Shown one piece after another: positions 16,838 through 25,688 of a DNA stretch of 64,000 nt. The translations under genes and the position numbers were made by a program. The DNA is from JBBRGK01 sp036741355 (GTDB taxonomy: Bacteria > Chloroflexota > Dehalococcoidia > CAUJGQ01), in the NCBI GenBank assembly GCA_036741355.1, contig DAINSK010000018.1, positions 1 through 64,000 of the forward strand, given 5' to 3'. How positions within the stretch are numbered: position 1 is the first letter of the stretch; each line of letters opens with the position of its first letter. The notes beneath the pieces were generated by a model. The model was not told where the DNA came from. It did not search any database and worked only from the letters and a program-made list of their open reading frames with translations.

Positions 16838-17197
16838 ATGAGTTTCGCTGACAAAACCCTAACCTGCGCCGATTGCGGCGCCCCGTTCACGTTCACCAGT
16901 GGTGAACAAGAGTTCCATGCCCAGAAGGGCTTCTCCAACGACCCGCGTCGTTGCCCGGAATGTCGCGCCACGCGACGCCAGCAACGCGACGGGTACAGCG
17001 GAGGCAGCAGCTACGGCGGCGGCGCCCGAGAGATGTTCTCGGCGACGTGCGCGACCTGCGGCAAAGAGGCTCGGGTGCCGTTCGAGCCCCGTGGCGACAA
17101 GCCGGTGTACTGCTCGGATTGCTTCCGCAGCCAGTCGGGCTCTGAGTCGTCCTACGGTGGTGGGCGCCAGGGCGGCGGCGGCGGACGCCGCTGGTAA
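16838..17197 (+). CDS. Zinc-ribbon protein with two CxxC-pair modules and Gly-rich tail
   Basis: This 119-aa protein has a first treble of cysteines in LTCADCGAPFTFT and RRCPECRATR, a Gly/Ser/Tyr linker, and a second pair in ATCATCGKEARVPF and VYCSDCFRSQ, ending in a Gly/Arg-rich tail. Each CxxC pair should bind one zinc. Proteins of this layout are common in Chloroflexota and resemble RNA-associated CxxC zinc ribbons; the role is unknown. GGAGGG seven bases before ATG 16838 fixes the start over the upstream GTG/ATG. It ends at the bidirectional terminator. Confidence 0.88.
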   Translation: MSFADKTLTCADCGAPFTFTSGEQEFHAQKGFSNDPRRCPECRATRRQQRDGYSGGSSYGGGAREMFSATCATCGKEARVPFEPRGDKPVYCSDCFRSQSGSESSYGGGRQGGGGGRRW

Positions 17198-17222
17198 TCG
17201 CTTTCCGCGGTTAGTCGAAAAT

Positions 17223-17258
17223 AAAACTCCCGCTGTCCGATCGGACAGCGGGAGTTTT
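17223..17258. terminator. Perfect 36-bp palindromic bidirectional terminator
   Basis: AAAACTCCCGCTGTCCGA and its exact reverse complement abut at 17240/17241. Both ends carry A4/T4, so transcripts from either strand form a GC-rich stem (about 16 bp with a small loop) followed by U residues. It lies exactly between the convergent zinc-ribbon and aldo/keto reductase genes. Confidence 0.9.
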
Positions 17259-17269
17259 CAATGTGTTCG

Positions 17270-18277
17270 TTAGACCCGGTACTGGTGTGGTCCGAAGTCT
17301 GCCTCGTAAAACGGGGCGACGCTGGCGCCGCGGCGGATAACGCGGTCGATCTGTTTGAGCTCTTCGTCGGAGAAGCTCACGTTCTGAGCGCCGATGTTGT
17401 CGTCGAATTGCCCCATCGTTCGCGGTCCGATTATCGCGCTGGTGACACCCGGCTGCTGCATTACCCATGCGAGCGCGAACTGCGAGAGCGTGCAGTCTTT
17501 TTCCCGGGCTAGAGGCTGCAGTCCCTCGACCACGTCATAAACTTGGTCGTTTAGCCGGCGGCTCGCTCCCGGCCGTCCCTGGTCGGAAAAGCGCGCCCCT
17601 TCCGGCAGCGGTTGACCGCGCTGGTACTTGCCCGTCAGTAAACCGCCTCCCAAGGGGCTCCACGGGATGATCGCAAAGCCGTATGTTTGCGCCATCGGCA
17701 CCAGCTCACGCTCGATGCGGCGGTCGAGCAGGTTGTACGGCGGCTGCTCACAAATGAATCGATTGAGCCCCAAACCCTTCGCGACGTACACCGACTCCAC
17801 CAACTGCCAGGCGCCGAAGGTGCTGCTGCCGATGTAGCGCACTTTGCCATCGCGGATCAGGTCGTCCATGGCGCGCAACGTCTCGTCGATCGGGATGTCG
17901 GACTGCGGACGGTGGATCTGGTAGAGGTCGATCCAATCGGTTTGCAGACGCCGCAAAGACGCCTCGCACTGCTGGATGATGTGGCGGCGCGAGTTGCCCT
18001 GCGCGTTCGGGTCCTCGGCGTCCATCTGGCCGTGGACCTTCGTCGCCAGGACGAGACTGTCGCGGCGGCCGCGGCGCTTGATCGCCTCACCCACTACTTC
18101 TTCGCTGCGGCCGAGGCTGTAGCGGTTGGCGGTGTCGATGAAGTTGATCCCCTGGTCGATCGCCTTGTCGATAATCGCGTACGAGTCCTCGGGCGCCGTC
18201 CTGCCGCCGAACATCATCGCTCCCAGGCAGATGGGCGAGACCTTGACGCCTGTGCGTCCGAAATTGCGGTACTCCAT
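17270..18277 (-). CDS. Aldo/keto reductase
   Basis: This 335-aa NADPH-dependent aldo/keto reductase of full family length has tetrad residues in FIDTANRYSLGRSE (Asp, Tyr), LATKVHG (Lys) and LYQIHRPQ (His). The cofactor-binding C-terminal region AIIGPRTMGQFDDN is typical of the YajO/Gfo-like AKR clade. It is a monocistronic gene, ending at the shared terminator and divergent from the HD-GYP gene. Confidence 0.92.
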   Translation of the reverse strand: MEYRNFGRTGVKVSPICLGAMMFGGRTAPEDSYAIIDKAIDQGINFIDTANRYSLGRSEEVVGEAIKRRGRRDSLVLATKVHGQMDAEDPNAQGNSRRHIIQQCEASLRRLQTDWIDLYQIHRPQSDIPIDETLRAMDDLIRDGKVRYIGSSTFGAWQLVESVYVAKGLGLNRFICEQPPYNLLDRRIERELVPMAQTYGFAIIPWSPLGGGLLTGKYQRGQPLPEGARFSDQGRPGASRRLNDQVYDVVEGLQPLAREKDCTLSQFALAWVMQQPGVTSAIIGPRTMGQFDDNIGAQNVSFSDEELKQIDRVIRRGASVAPFYEADFGPHQYRV

Positions 18278-18329
18278 GTTCCTGTCCTTGTTGTTCGAAA
18301 TGCTCTCTTAAACCAAGAATGGCGTTCAG

Positions 18330-19949
18330 GTGCCGGTCGCTTCTCCGCCATTACACGACGGGCGGGTTGCGATTACGTTCCACTTTGCGGCTAAGCCTCA
18401 AACTGACCACGCTGCGGACGATGCTCATACTAGCGAAACTGATCTTAGTTCCCGGAAGGGTACCGCGCCAGTGACACTCACGCGTCAGTCGATGGCGGCC
18501 TCCAGACTAGCACTCGATTCGGAAGGTCCTTCCGTTGATCCCTTCCGCGAATCGGTGGCCTGGCGTCCATTGCTGCGCAAAATCCTGTTTGGTGCAGTCT
18601 TTGTCGCTGGAGCGATCGTGCTCGCCGTGTCGGTACGTTCGGTACTGGCTCATCCCGAGTACCTGCTGCTGGTCTGGATCGCGGCCTCATTCGCGTTCGG
18701 GGTTCTGCGCCTGGAAGGCGACGGCCACTGGGTCTCCCTGAGCCTGATCCCGGTGATCATCGCGTCATACCTCGCCGGCCCGGCTGGAGGCGTCCTTTCC
18801 GCCCTCGCGGCAAGCCTCGGTTCGGATTGCCGGTCACGCCGCCCAATGTACAAGAGCTGCTTCAATGCGGGCGTCTTCATGCTGGCCGGTCTGGCCGCGG
18901 CAGTGGCCGCTGCACCTTTGGCGCGACACACGGGTGCACAACCCGTGCTGCTGTTCAGCTACGGCCTGGTTGCCGCGGCGGCATTACACGCTACCAACGT
19001 CGCGCCGATGTGCTTGGTAATGTCGCTCCAGGAACGTATCAACCCTCTGAAGGTGTGGGCCGAGCGGTTCCGCTGGGCCGCGCCGCAGACCCTGTTTCTC
19101 GGGCCTGTCGCCGCCGGCGTGGCCGTGGCGTACCGTGACATCGGTCCGTACGAGCTTGCCGTCATGGCGTTGCCCGTCATCGCAATGCAGCTGTCGTGGC
19201 GTCAATACGTCACTCACGCCAAACGCAGCGTCGAGGATCTGCGTGCGAAGAATGCAGATTTGACCGGTCTCACCGACCGGCTACAGATGGCGAACAAGGC
19301 AGTTGGCGCCGCCTACCAGGGCACTTTGGAAGCCCTTGTCTGCGCCCTGGATGCGCGAGACAACGAAGTTCAGGGTCACTCACTTCGTGTTTCTGCCTAC
19401 AGCCAGGCGATAGCCCAGGAGTTGGGCATCCTTGCTGGTTCCCCGGAGTGGGAAGCGATTACGCGAGGTGCTCTGCTGCACGACGTCGGCAAGATCGGGG
19501 TCGCGGACGCCGTACTTCGCAAACCCGGTGCGCTCGACGAGGTGGAATGGTCGGAGATGCGCCGCCATTGTGAGATCGGCTTCGGCATCCTCCGGGACGT
19601 CGAATTCTTGCGTCCGGCAGCGGCGCTCGTCCGCGCGCACCACGAGCGTTTCGACGGCAATGGCTATCCGAATCGGCTCAAAGGTGAGGCGATTCCGCTC
19701 GGTGCGCGTATCTTCGCCGTGGCCGACGCGTTCGACGCGATCACCAGCGACCGGCCGTACCGACCTGCGGCACCGCCCGAGGCCGCGCTCGCGGAGGTGC
19801 TCCGCTGTTCGGGCACGCAGTTCGACCCGGCGGTGGTTTCCGTGTTCGAACGGATCTGGTCCAGGCTCTGGGAGCAGCGGGAGCGTACCGGCCAGTTGGT
19901 TGGGCAGTGTGTCCCGGGGCGCCGCGCCGCGGCCGAACGCCGAAATTAA
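18330..19949 (+). CDS. Membrane-bound HD-GYP domain protein (cyclic-di-GMP phosphodiesterase-like)
   Basis: The N-terminal half (to about residue 300) has 6-8 hydrophobic helices resembling a MASE-type sensor module. A helical linker follows (DLRAKNADLTGLTDRL), then an HD-GYP domain with HDVGKIG near residue 385 and HHERFDGNGYP near 437, where the usual GYP motif reads HHERxDGxGYP. It probably cleaves c-di-GMP in response to a membrane signal. The start is uncertain: the first in-frame GTG (18330) is given, but GTG 18472 or ATG 18492 would remove a low-complexity N-terminus. It converges on the MFS gene, with the inverted-repeat element between. Confidence 0.88.
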   Translation: MPVASPPLHDGRVAITFHFAAKPQTDHAADDAHTSETDLSSRKGTAPVTLTRQSMAASRLALDSEGPSVDPFRESVAWRPLLRKILFGAVFVAGAIVLAVSVRSVLAHPEYLLLVWIAASFAFGVLRLEGDGHWVSLSLIPVIIASYLAGPAGGVLSALAASLGSDCRSRRPMYKSCFNAGVFMLAGLAAAVAAAPLARHTGAQPVLLFSYGLVAAAALHATNVAPMCLVMSLQERINPLKVWAERFRWAAPQTLFLGPVAAGVAVAYRDIGPYELAVMALPVIAMQLSWRQYVTHAKRSVEDLRAKNADLTGLTDRLQMANKAVGAAYQGTLEALVCALDARDNEVQGHSLRVSAYSQAIAQELGILAGSPEWEAITRGALLHDVGKIGVADAVLRKPGALDEVEWSEMRRHCEIGFGILRDVEFLRPAAALVRAHHERFDGNGYPNRLKGEAIPLGARIFAVADAFDAITSDRPYRPAAPPEAALAEVLRCSGTQFDPAVVSVFERIWSRLWEQRERTGQLVGQCVPGRRAAAERRN

Positions 19950-19973
19950 CAGGTAATGGAGGACCAAAACGGA

Positions 19974-20183
19974 AGCTCTAGCTGCAAGAGGTTGGCGGAA
20001 CTGCGTGTGTGGTCGCTGTGCGTTCTCTACCTCACGTTGTAGGTAGATCGTCGCGCTGTCGCGAAGGTTTGCCCGTACTCACCGGTTAATCTAGACCGAA
20101 CATCATCCTGGTCTCCTTCCTCTTCGGGTGTTACAGCACCCTTTGAGAATGACCAGTTCCGCCAACCTCTTGCAGCTAGAGCT
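19974..20183. repeat. 210-bp element closed by a 30-bp perfect inverted repeat
   Basis: The left arm (19974-20003, beginning AGCTCTAGCTGCAAGAGG) and right arm (20154-20183) are exact reverse complements over 30 bp, enclosing 150 bp. The interior can form small hairpins: CTACCT/AGGTAG (20027-20046), TCGCG/CGCGA (20051-20064), CGGT/ACCG (20083-20098) and GGGTG/CACCC (20126-20141). No target-site duplication and no T-tract are evident. The right arm ends one base before the MFS stop codon. It may be a miniature transposable element, a structured RNA, or a very long terminator-like fold. It also fills the stretch between the two convergent genes. Confidence 0.85.
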
Positions 20184-20184
20184 G

Positions 20185-21444
20185 CTAGGCAACCTCCGTG
20201 GCAGTTACTATCGAAACCGGCGCGTCGTCCCTTAACCAGCGACCGCCGAATGCGATTGCGCCGAGAGCAATCATCCCCAAACCGAGTGCCACCAGCAGCG
20301 GGTGTACGCCCGCCCGGTCGGCGATCACTCCAGCGAGCAATACCGCGAATGGGCGCAACGACCAGGAGAACGTTTCGTTCACCGCAAATACACGCCCGGT
20401 GGCTCCAGCCGGTGACAGGCGCTGCAACAGCGTCATGACTCCCACATTGTAGGTGGTCATGAACGCTCCGAGCGATGCCAGCGCGACCGCGCCCGGCACG
20501 AACTCGTGAAATCTGCCAAACGCGACGATCGAAAACCCCATCGCCAGCAAGCTGTAGACGATCAGAAAGCGTATGGAGAGCCTGCTGCCGGCGCGCGCGA
20601 CGATCAAACTGCTCAGCAGCGCCCCGATAAAAAAGGCCGACATGAGAGCGCCGAAGGCATTTGCGCCGCCTTGGCCCACCCAGAGCGGTACGACTGCCGG
20701 CACGGGGGCAAAGCAGACCGTTCCGAACATGGCGAGCAGGCACGAGCCGCGCAACGCCGGGACGTTCCAGGAGATGCGCAGGCCCTCGCCAAGTTCACGG
20801 CGCACGCTCCTCGAAGAACGGTGAACCGCTCCGCGCGGCGGGAAGGCGACGAGCCGGAGCAGCATTGCCGACGCGACAAACGTCAAGCCGTCGAGCAGCA
20901 ACAGCGGCACGCCCCCCAGCGAAACAATCAGCACACCCGCGGCAGCGGGACCGGCGATATACGCCGCGTTACCCGCGCTCTGTATCTGCGCGTTGGCTGA
21001 GACAAGCTTCTCAGCCGGTACAAGCCCTGGAACCGAGGCCCTCTGGGCGGGTACGAAGAAACGGCCGAATGCGGGCAACAAGACCGCAACTGCCAGAATC
21101 GCCGCCAGGTTGAATCCGAACAGCAGCACGACGGCAAATACCAAGAGCGTGAGCGCCCTCAGCAAATCCGAGGCCACCAGCGTCGCTCGTCTGTCCCAGC
21201 GGTCTACAAACACGCCGGCGATGGGGCCAACGACAAAAAAAGAAAAGGCGCCGGCCGCGAGCGTTGCCGTTGTCGCGATGCCGGAGCCGGTATGCAGGTA
21301 CACTAACCATGGCAACGCGATGGTGTACAGGCCGTCGCCAAACTGGGATATGAGATGGGCACAGCACAGCCAGCGAAAACCGGGCACGGTGACCAACATC
21401 GAACGCCGGAAAGACGAGGCGCCAAAGCCAGAAACCGTGACCAT
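20185..21444 (-). CDS. MFS transporter (MFS_3-like)
   Basis: This is a 419-aa, roughly 12-helix major facilitator of the same broad family as the exporter at 3428, with the loop 2-3 signature AGVFVDRWDRRATLV. It likely exports a small molecule by proton antiport; macrolide-efflux-type annotation is common for this clade but the substrate is not shown. A palindrome sits 22 bp before its ATG and could be its operator. The stop codon abuts the right arm of the 30-bp inverted repeat. Confidence 0.9.
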   Translation of the reverse strand: MVTVSGFGASSFRRSMLVTVPGFRWLCCAHLISQFGDGLYTIALPWLVYLHTGSGIATTATLAAGAFSFFVVGPIAGVFVDRWDRRATLVASDLLRALTLLVFAVVLLFGFNLAAILAVAVLLPAFGRFFVPAQRASVPGLVPAEKLVSANAQIQSAGNAAYIAGPAAAGVLIVSLGGVPLLLLDGLTFVASAMLLRLVAFPPRGAVHRSSRSVRRELGEGLRISWNVPALRGSCLLAMFGTVCFAPVPAVVPLWVGQGGANAFGALMSAFFIGALLSSLIVARAGSRLSIRFLIVYSLLAMGFSIVAFGRFHEFVPGAVALASLGAFMTTYNVGVMTLLQRLSPAGATGRVFAVNETFSWSLRPFAVLLAGVIADRAGVHPLLVALGLGMIALGAIAFGGRWLRDDAPVSIVTATEVA

Positions 21445-21465
21445 TGCGTCTCGCTACCCGTCTTC

Positions 21466-21486
21466 ATGCCTGCTATTAGCAGGCAT
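21466..21486. promoter_or_regulatory. 21-bp palindrome (10-bp arms) upstream of the MFS gene
   Basis: ATGCCTGCTA-T-TAGCAGGCAT is perfectly symmetric around a single central base. It ends 22 bp before the MFS start codon at 21444. The near-zero loop favours a protein-binding operator rather than an RNA hairpin. No regulator gene lies next to it. Confidence 0.55.
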
Positions 21487-21768
21487 CTTTACACTGCCGT
21501 CGCCACCGCTATGCCGACGTAGCGCGTTCGATTTGAACGGAAACTGAGGATAGTTTACTAGCAACACTGCTGCGGCTGTGCCTTGTGTCGGTTACGTTTT
21601 GGTTACTGATTTGCTCTTTGCGACACGTTATTGGCTCAATGACCCGCAGCCTGAGCCAACGCAGGAGGCCCGATAACCAGCAGCAGCAGACCGAGGAGAA
21701 GACTCTCTGCCACCGCAAGGGCGAGCCAGAGGGTGCCCTGAGCGTGGTCTCCCCACACCGGGCGTAAT
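21487..21768. other. Intergenic stretch between MFS and GT-C genes
   Basis: I see no convincing gene here. A minus-strand frame ending at 21636 encodes about 40 hydrophobic residues (TLWLALAVAESLLLGLLLLV), which could be one membrane helix, but it has no ribosome site and no family I know. Another 69-codon minus frame (21509-21718) is Arg/Ser-rich and looks like noise. The stretch should hold the promoter of the MFS gene. Confidence 0.5.
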
Positions 21769-23304
21769 CTAGTCAGCACGAAGGTCAACGACCGTGAACT
21801 CCCCATCGTCATACACGGCCGAAAACGGCGGGATGAACTTCGCCGTCCATTGGGGCCATGCGGACCAGTCCTTGCGGAAAACGAGGTAGCGCACATTCGT
21901 CGCCACTGCCAGGGCTCGGAGGTCGGCTACGCTGAGCTGTTGGTCGAAGAAGCGGCCGGCGAGCGCGCTGTTGCTTCGCTCCCGCGGAAACGCCAACCAG
22001 CGCGGCTCGCTGCCCACGACGATAGAAGCACGGGTCAGTCCCTCGAACCACCAGCCCACCGGCCAGCCACGGCCATCCTCCCGCACGACAAACCGGTGCT
22101 GGTCGGCGTGCGCGGCCACCCAGGCCGTGGCATCCAGCAGCGATCGATCGGCTACGCGGTAATACTGATATTGCTTCGCGGCGTTCGCGTCGGACAGTGG
22201 GTAGAGCAGGATAACGAAGACGGCCGCGGCCGTAAACGCTGTTCCGGCCCAGATCGAATGGTGGCTGCGTTTGCGCAGGTCCTCCAGCGCCAGGCCGCTG
22301 CTCAGCAGGGCGCCCGCGATCAGCGGCGGGATGAGGCGAATCTCCCCCGTCGCCGGGAAGAAGAGCACCGTCGCCAGGAGGAGAGCAGCCGCCACTGCCC
22401 AAGTCTGCGGACGTCGAGGCCGGAAGGTGAAGGCGATGTAGACGCTGCCGGTAGCAATCGTAGGAATCCACAGCCAGCGGGCATCAATGATTGCCTGCCG
22501 CAGGGCCGTCTGCGCGTCCATCCCGCTTGCCCCGAGCGGCGCACCGTACCCGTCGTGCCACAGCGCCAGGAACGTAGGCAGGAAGAACAGGAGGCTCGGC
22601 ACCGATGCGACTATAACTGATACGGTAGCGCGTACCGCACAGCGCTTCCCGGGCAGGGCCGCCAACCATATGAGCCAGATGAGGGCAACGACGAGGCAGG
22701 CGAGCAGATAGTAGACGTGGTGGCTGAGCGCCGCACCGGCCAGCGCACTACCGCCGAGTACCAGCCAGCGGCGCGAGAACGTCTGTAGATAGCCGGCGAA
22801 CCCGGCTGCGGCGACCAGTAAGAAGGCAAAGCCGTAGTTCTGCGGGTATCCACCGAAGGCCAGTGTCTCCGTTACCTCGGCCGACAGACCCACGCCCAGC
22901 GCGACGGCCAGGGCAAGCCACCTGTTCATGCCGTGCAGCGCCACGAAGAGGGTCGCTGCCATGACGGCGGCCAACGAGCCGATGCCAACGAGTTTGGCCG
23001 CGTTCATGGGATCGAAAAACCACTGCGCGCCGTGGAGTAGGAACGGCACCAGCGGCGGATAGACACCACCGGTGGATTTCCCAGGCCCGCCGAACAGCCC
23101 CCGCCCGTAGGCGAACCAGTTCCCCGGGTCGGGGCCGGTGACGTAAGCGCCCATCTGCTGCCAGCGGCGGCAGAGAATCGCGCCAATGGCAACCACGACC
23201 AGGGCACGGAAGCCGTACTCTTGGCGACGTGCGTGGATACGCTGCGGGGCTGTCCCGAGACGTGGACCGGCCAGGTTGGGTGCCGGCGCGAAGAACTGCC
23301 TCAA
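21769..23304 (-). CDS. Polytopic membrane protein, GT-C glycosyltransferase-like
   Basis: The 511-aa protein has about 10-12 hydrophobic helices and an acidic motif in the first periplasmic loop (YVTGPDPGNWFAYGRG), as expected for GT-C enzymes that use polyprenyl-phosphate sugars. A soluble C-terminal region of about 110 residues begins near AWVAAHADQHRFVVRE. Its place at the end of the glycan locus supports transfer of a sugar on the outer membrane face. I cannot assign the donor or acceptor. The start is divergent from the RmlD-like gene. Confidence 0.75.
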   Translation of the reverse strand: MRQFFAPAPNLAGPRLGTAPQRIHARRQEYGFRALVVVAIGAILCRRWQQMGAYVTGPDPGNWFAYGRGLFGGPGKSTGGVYPPLVPFLLHGAQWFFDPMNAAKLVGIGSLAAVMAATLFVALHGMNRWLALAVALGVGLSAEVTETLAFGGYPQNYGFAFLLVAAAGFAGYLQTFSRRWLVLGGSALAGAALSHHVYYLLACLVVALIWLIWLAALPGKRCAVRATVSVIVASVPSLLFFLPTFLALWHDGYGAPLGASGMDAQTALRQAIIDARWLWIPTIATGSVYIAFTFRPRRPQTWAVAAALLLATVLFFPATGEIRLIPPLIAGALLSSGLALEDLRKRSHHSIWAGTAFTAAAVFVILLYPLSDANAAKQYQYYRVADRSLLDATAWVAAHADQHRFVVREDGRGWPVGWWFEGLTRASIVVGSEPRWLAFPRERSNSALAGRFFDQQLSVADLRALAVATNVRYLVFRKDWSAWPQWTAKFIPPFSAVYDDGEFTVVDLRAD

Positions 23305-23424
23305 TGACGCTCACCACCTACGGCAACTATACGTTGCGAAGAAACTCCGAGTCAGTGCATCATGCACCAGACGCACGACCCGTTATGGATCGGCACGACG
23401 ATGCACAGGAGGGTTTGGAACGCG

Positions 23425-24282
23425 GTGCGCACGCTGCTGCTCGGTGCACAGTCCCAGTTAGGATATGACGTTCTTCGTACGTGGCCCGATGGGTCAGTCA
23501 CAGCCCTTGGTCATGACCAGTGCGATGTGACCGACCCCGATGCGGTCCGCAACGCGATCGTCACCCGCCGGCCGGACCTGGTTCTGAGCCTGGCCGCCAG
23601 CCATCGCGTCGACGACGTGGAGCGCGAGCCTGCCGAGGCGCTGCGGGTGAACGCCTACGGCGCCTGGGTAGTCGCCCGCGCAGCAGCCGAAGCGGGTGCG
23701 GCGGTCATGTGGATCAGCACCGACTACGTGTTTTCCGGCGATACCGGGCGGCCATACATCGAAGAAGATCCGACGGGGCCGATCAACGCCTATGGAACGA
23801 GCAAGGCCGCGGGAGAACGCCTGATCGCGCTCGCCAATCCCCGTCACTACATCGTGCGCAGCTCCGGGCTGTACGGCGTGGCCGGGGCATCGGGCAAAGG
23901 AGGCAACTTCGTCGAGACGATGCTGCGGCTGGCGCGAGCGGGCAAGCCGCTGCACGTGGTGAACGACCAGGTGCTCGGTCCCACCAGCACCCGCGACCTT
24001 GCCGAGGCCCTGGCAGCGCTGGCCGCGACGGACGCCTATGGCGTGTATCACCTCACCAACCAGGGTGCTATCTCGTGGCACGATTTCGCCGCGCTCGCCT
24101 TCCGCCTATGCGGCGTCCAAGCCGACCTCCAGCCCACGAGCTCGGGCGAGTACGCGGCACCCGCACGCCGGCCGGCCTACTCCGTGCTCACGAGCACACG
24201 GTTGCGAGCAGCGGGGCTGCCGGCGCTGCAGCCGATCGAGGCGGCGCTGGCGGCGTACCTGACGGAGAAGGTCTACCGCTGA
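23425..24282 (+). CDS. RmlD-like dTDP-4-dehydrorhamnose reductase / sugar-nucleotide reductase
   Basis: This extended SDR of 285 aa has the N-terminal LLLGAQSQLGYDVLR (compare GxxGQLG; the second Gly is Ser), LVLSLAASHRVDDVE, a catalytic Tyr/Lys in AYGTSKAAGE and the substrate motif VRSSGLYG. It would complete dTDP-L-rhamnose synthesis with RmlB and the RmlC-like protein nearby. AGGAGGG at 23407-23413 supports GTG 23425, which gives a normal N-terminus; ATGs at 23362 and 23401 are alternatives without ribosome sites. It is the only plus-strand gene in the locus, and its stop overlaps the convergent flippase stop by 10 bp. Confidence 0.85.
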   Translation: MRTLLLGAQSQLGYDVLRTWPDGSVTALGHDQCDVTDPDAVRNAIVTRRPDLVLSLAASHRVDDVEREPAEALRVNAYGAWVVARAAAEAGAAVMWISTDYVFSGDTGRPYIEEDPTGPINAYGTSKAAGERLIALANPRHYIVRSSGLYGVAGASGKGGNFVETMLRLARAGKPLHVVNDQVLGPTSTRDLAEALAALAATDAYGVYHLTNQGAISWHDFAALAFRLCGVQADLQPTSSGEYAAPARRPAYSVLTSTRLRAAGLPALQPIEAALAAYLTEKVYR

Positions 24283-25688
24283 TTGTGCCGATTCCCGCTG
24301 ATATGTGCGTAGTTCTCGCTGCTGATCGAGGGCGTCGCCGGTACCCCGCGGGCCTCGGGTTGCAGTCGTGGCTGCGGCTGTCGCAGGCTCGTGGCTACGG
24401 CCAGCCCGGTGAGTAACCCCGCCGCAACAGCGTTACCCAGCAAGATGGCGCGTACCAGGTCGGAAGCCCGCGAGTGGCTCACCGTCAGGCATAGCGCCAG
24501 CGCCACCAGCCCGGCCGCCAAGGCCACCAGATATGTGTGCCGCCGGCAGGCCATGAAGTAGTGGACCAGAAAGAACGTGAGGGCGAGCAGCGCCACGGCT
24601 ACCGCGTACCGAGGCAGCAGGTCCGCCACGGGGGATGAAGCGTAGGCCGGCCCGAAGAACAGGCGTAGCAGCCGACGCGGTGCGACGGCATAAGCGGCAA
24701 CGAACGGCAGCGTGGCGGCCACGGTCAGCAGGATCCCTCCGGCTAACAGCGGCCGTGTATCGCGCCGGGCAGCAGTGTGCGCTGCGACGCGCGGCACTAC
24801 GATCGTCATGACCGCATAGGGTGCGAAGAAGATGATGCGAGACGCGACAGCTACCACAGCGTAACGCCCCGCCTCTTCGGCACCCAGGAAATGCTGGGCG
24901 AAGAGGGTGTCCACGTAGAGCATCACCGTAACGAAGGCGTAGGTAGCCGTGACGGTGAGATAGTTTTCCGACACCGAAGCTGCGGGCGCCTTCGGGACAG
25001 ACACCATAGGCCGCCGGCCGCTGCCCACGAGCCGCGCTAGCATCGCAGCGCCGACGAGCAGGGCGCCGAGGTTGCCCAACACGAGGCCGCCGAGCACCCC
25101 CGGCAGTCCCGCACCGAGGACCACGAGCAGGCCGCCCAGTATCAGGGCGAGGGCGCTTCGCAGCGCCATGACGAAACTGAGCTGCCCAAACTCCTGCAGG
25201 CCCTGCAGCCCGCCCAGCGGAAGGGGCAGCGCTAGGTTCGTGATCGTCGCAACCACAACCAGTATGAGCGCTGCAAGCGGGATCGACCGCGCCAGCGGGT
25301 GCGCCACCGGGCACAGCGCGAGCAGCACGACGAGTGCGCCGACCAGCACAGAGCCGACCCGGAGGGTCATCGTCTGGGCGTATGCACGCACCGTGCCTGC
25401 GTTCTGAGTGGAGAGTTCGGCGACCCGGCGCGCCACGACCAGGTTGACCGTCCAGCCCGGAATATAGGCGATCAGGTAGAAGGAGAGGAAGGAGTTCCAC
25501 AGACCATAACCAGCGACACCCAGACCGCGGCTGGCCAGCAACTGATAGGCGTAGGCGCCCGCGTTCACCACGAGTATCGAGATGTTGAGGAAGACAAAGC
25601 CACGTAAGAGTCTCACACCCACCACCCGAGCTGTCCCCGTGCCGCGAAACCGAGCCGCAATAGACGCGGCCGTATCTCCGCCGCTCAC
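24273..25688 (-). CDS. Wzx-type polysaccharide flippase
   Basis: About 14 hydrophobic segments over 471 aa, with the MATE/MVF-type pattern of oligosaccharide flippases (SRGLGVAGYGLWNSFLSFYL near the N-terminus; LFFGPAYASSPVADLLPRYA later). It would move lipid-linked glycan units across the inner membrane. The frame extends upstream to 25769, but the GTG at 25688 overlaps the preceding gene's stop by four bases (GTGA), the usual coupling in this locus, so I chose it. Confidence 0.87.
   Translation of the reverse strand: MSGGDTAASIAARFRGTGTARVVGVRLLRGFVFLNISILVVNAGAYAYQLLASRGLGVAGYGLWNSFLSFYLIAYIPGWTVNLVVARRVAELSTQNAGTVRAYAQTMTLRVGSVLVGALVVLLALCPVAHPLARSIPLAALILVVVATITNLALPLPLGGLQGLQEFGQLSFVMALRSALALILGGLLVVLGAGLPGVLGGLVLGNLGALLVGAAMLARLVGSGRRPMVSVPKAPAASVSENYLTVTATYAFVTVMLYVDTLFAQHFLGAEEAGRYAVVAVASRIIFFAPYAVMTIVVPRVAAHTAARRDTRPLLAGGILLTVAATLPFVAAYAVAPRRLLRLFFGPAYASSPVADLLPRYAVAVALLALTFFLVHYFMACRRHTYLVALAAGLVALALCLTVSHSRASDLVRAILLGNAVAAGLLTGLAVATSLRQPQPRLQPEARGVPATPSISSENYAHISGNRHNQR

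Noticed and set aside
20027..20743. 238-codon minus-strand frame entering the inverted-repeat element
   Set aside because: Shadow of the MFS gene; the true MFS frame ends at 20185 and carries the transporter signatures.
21509..21718. 69-codon minus-strand frame in the 324-bp intergenic region
   Set aside because: No ribosome site, odd Cys/Trp/Arg composition, no recognisable family.
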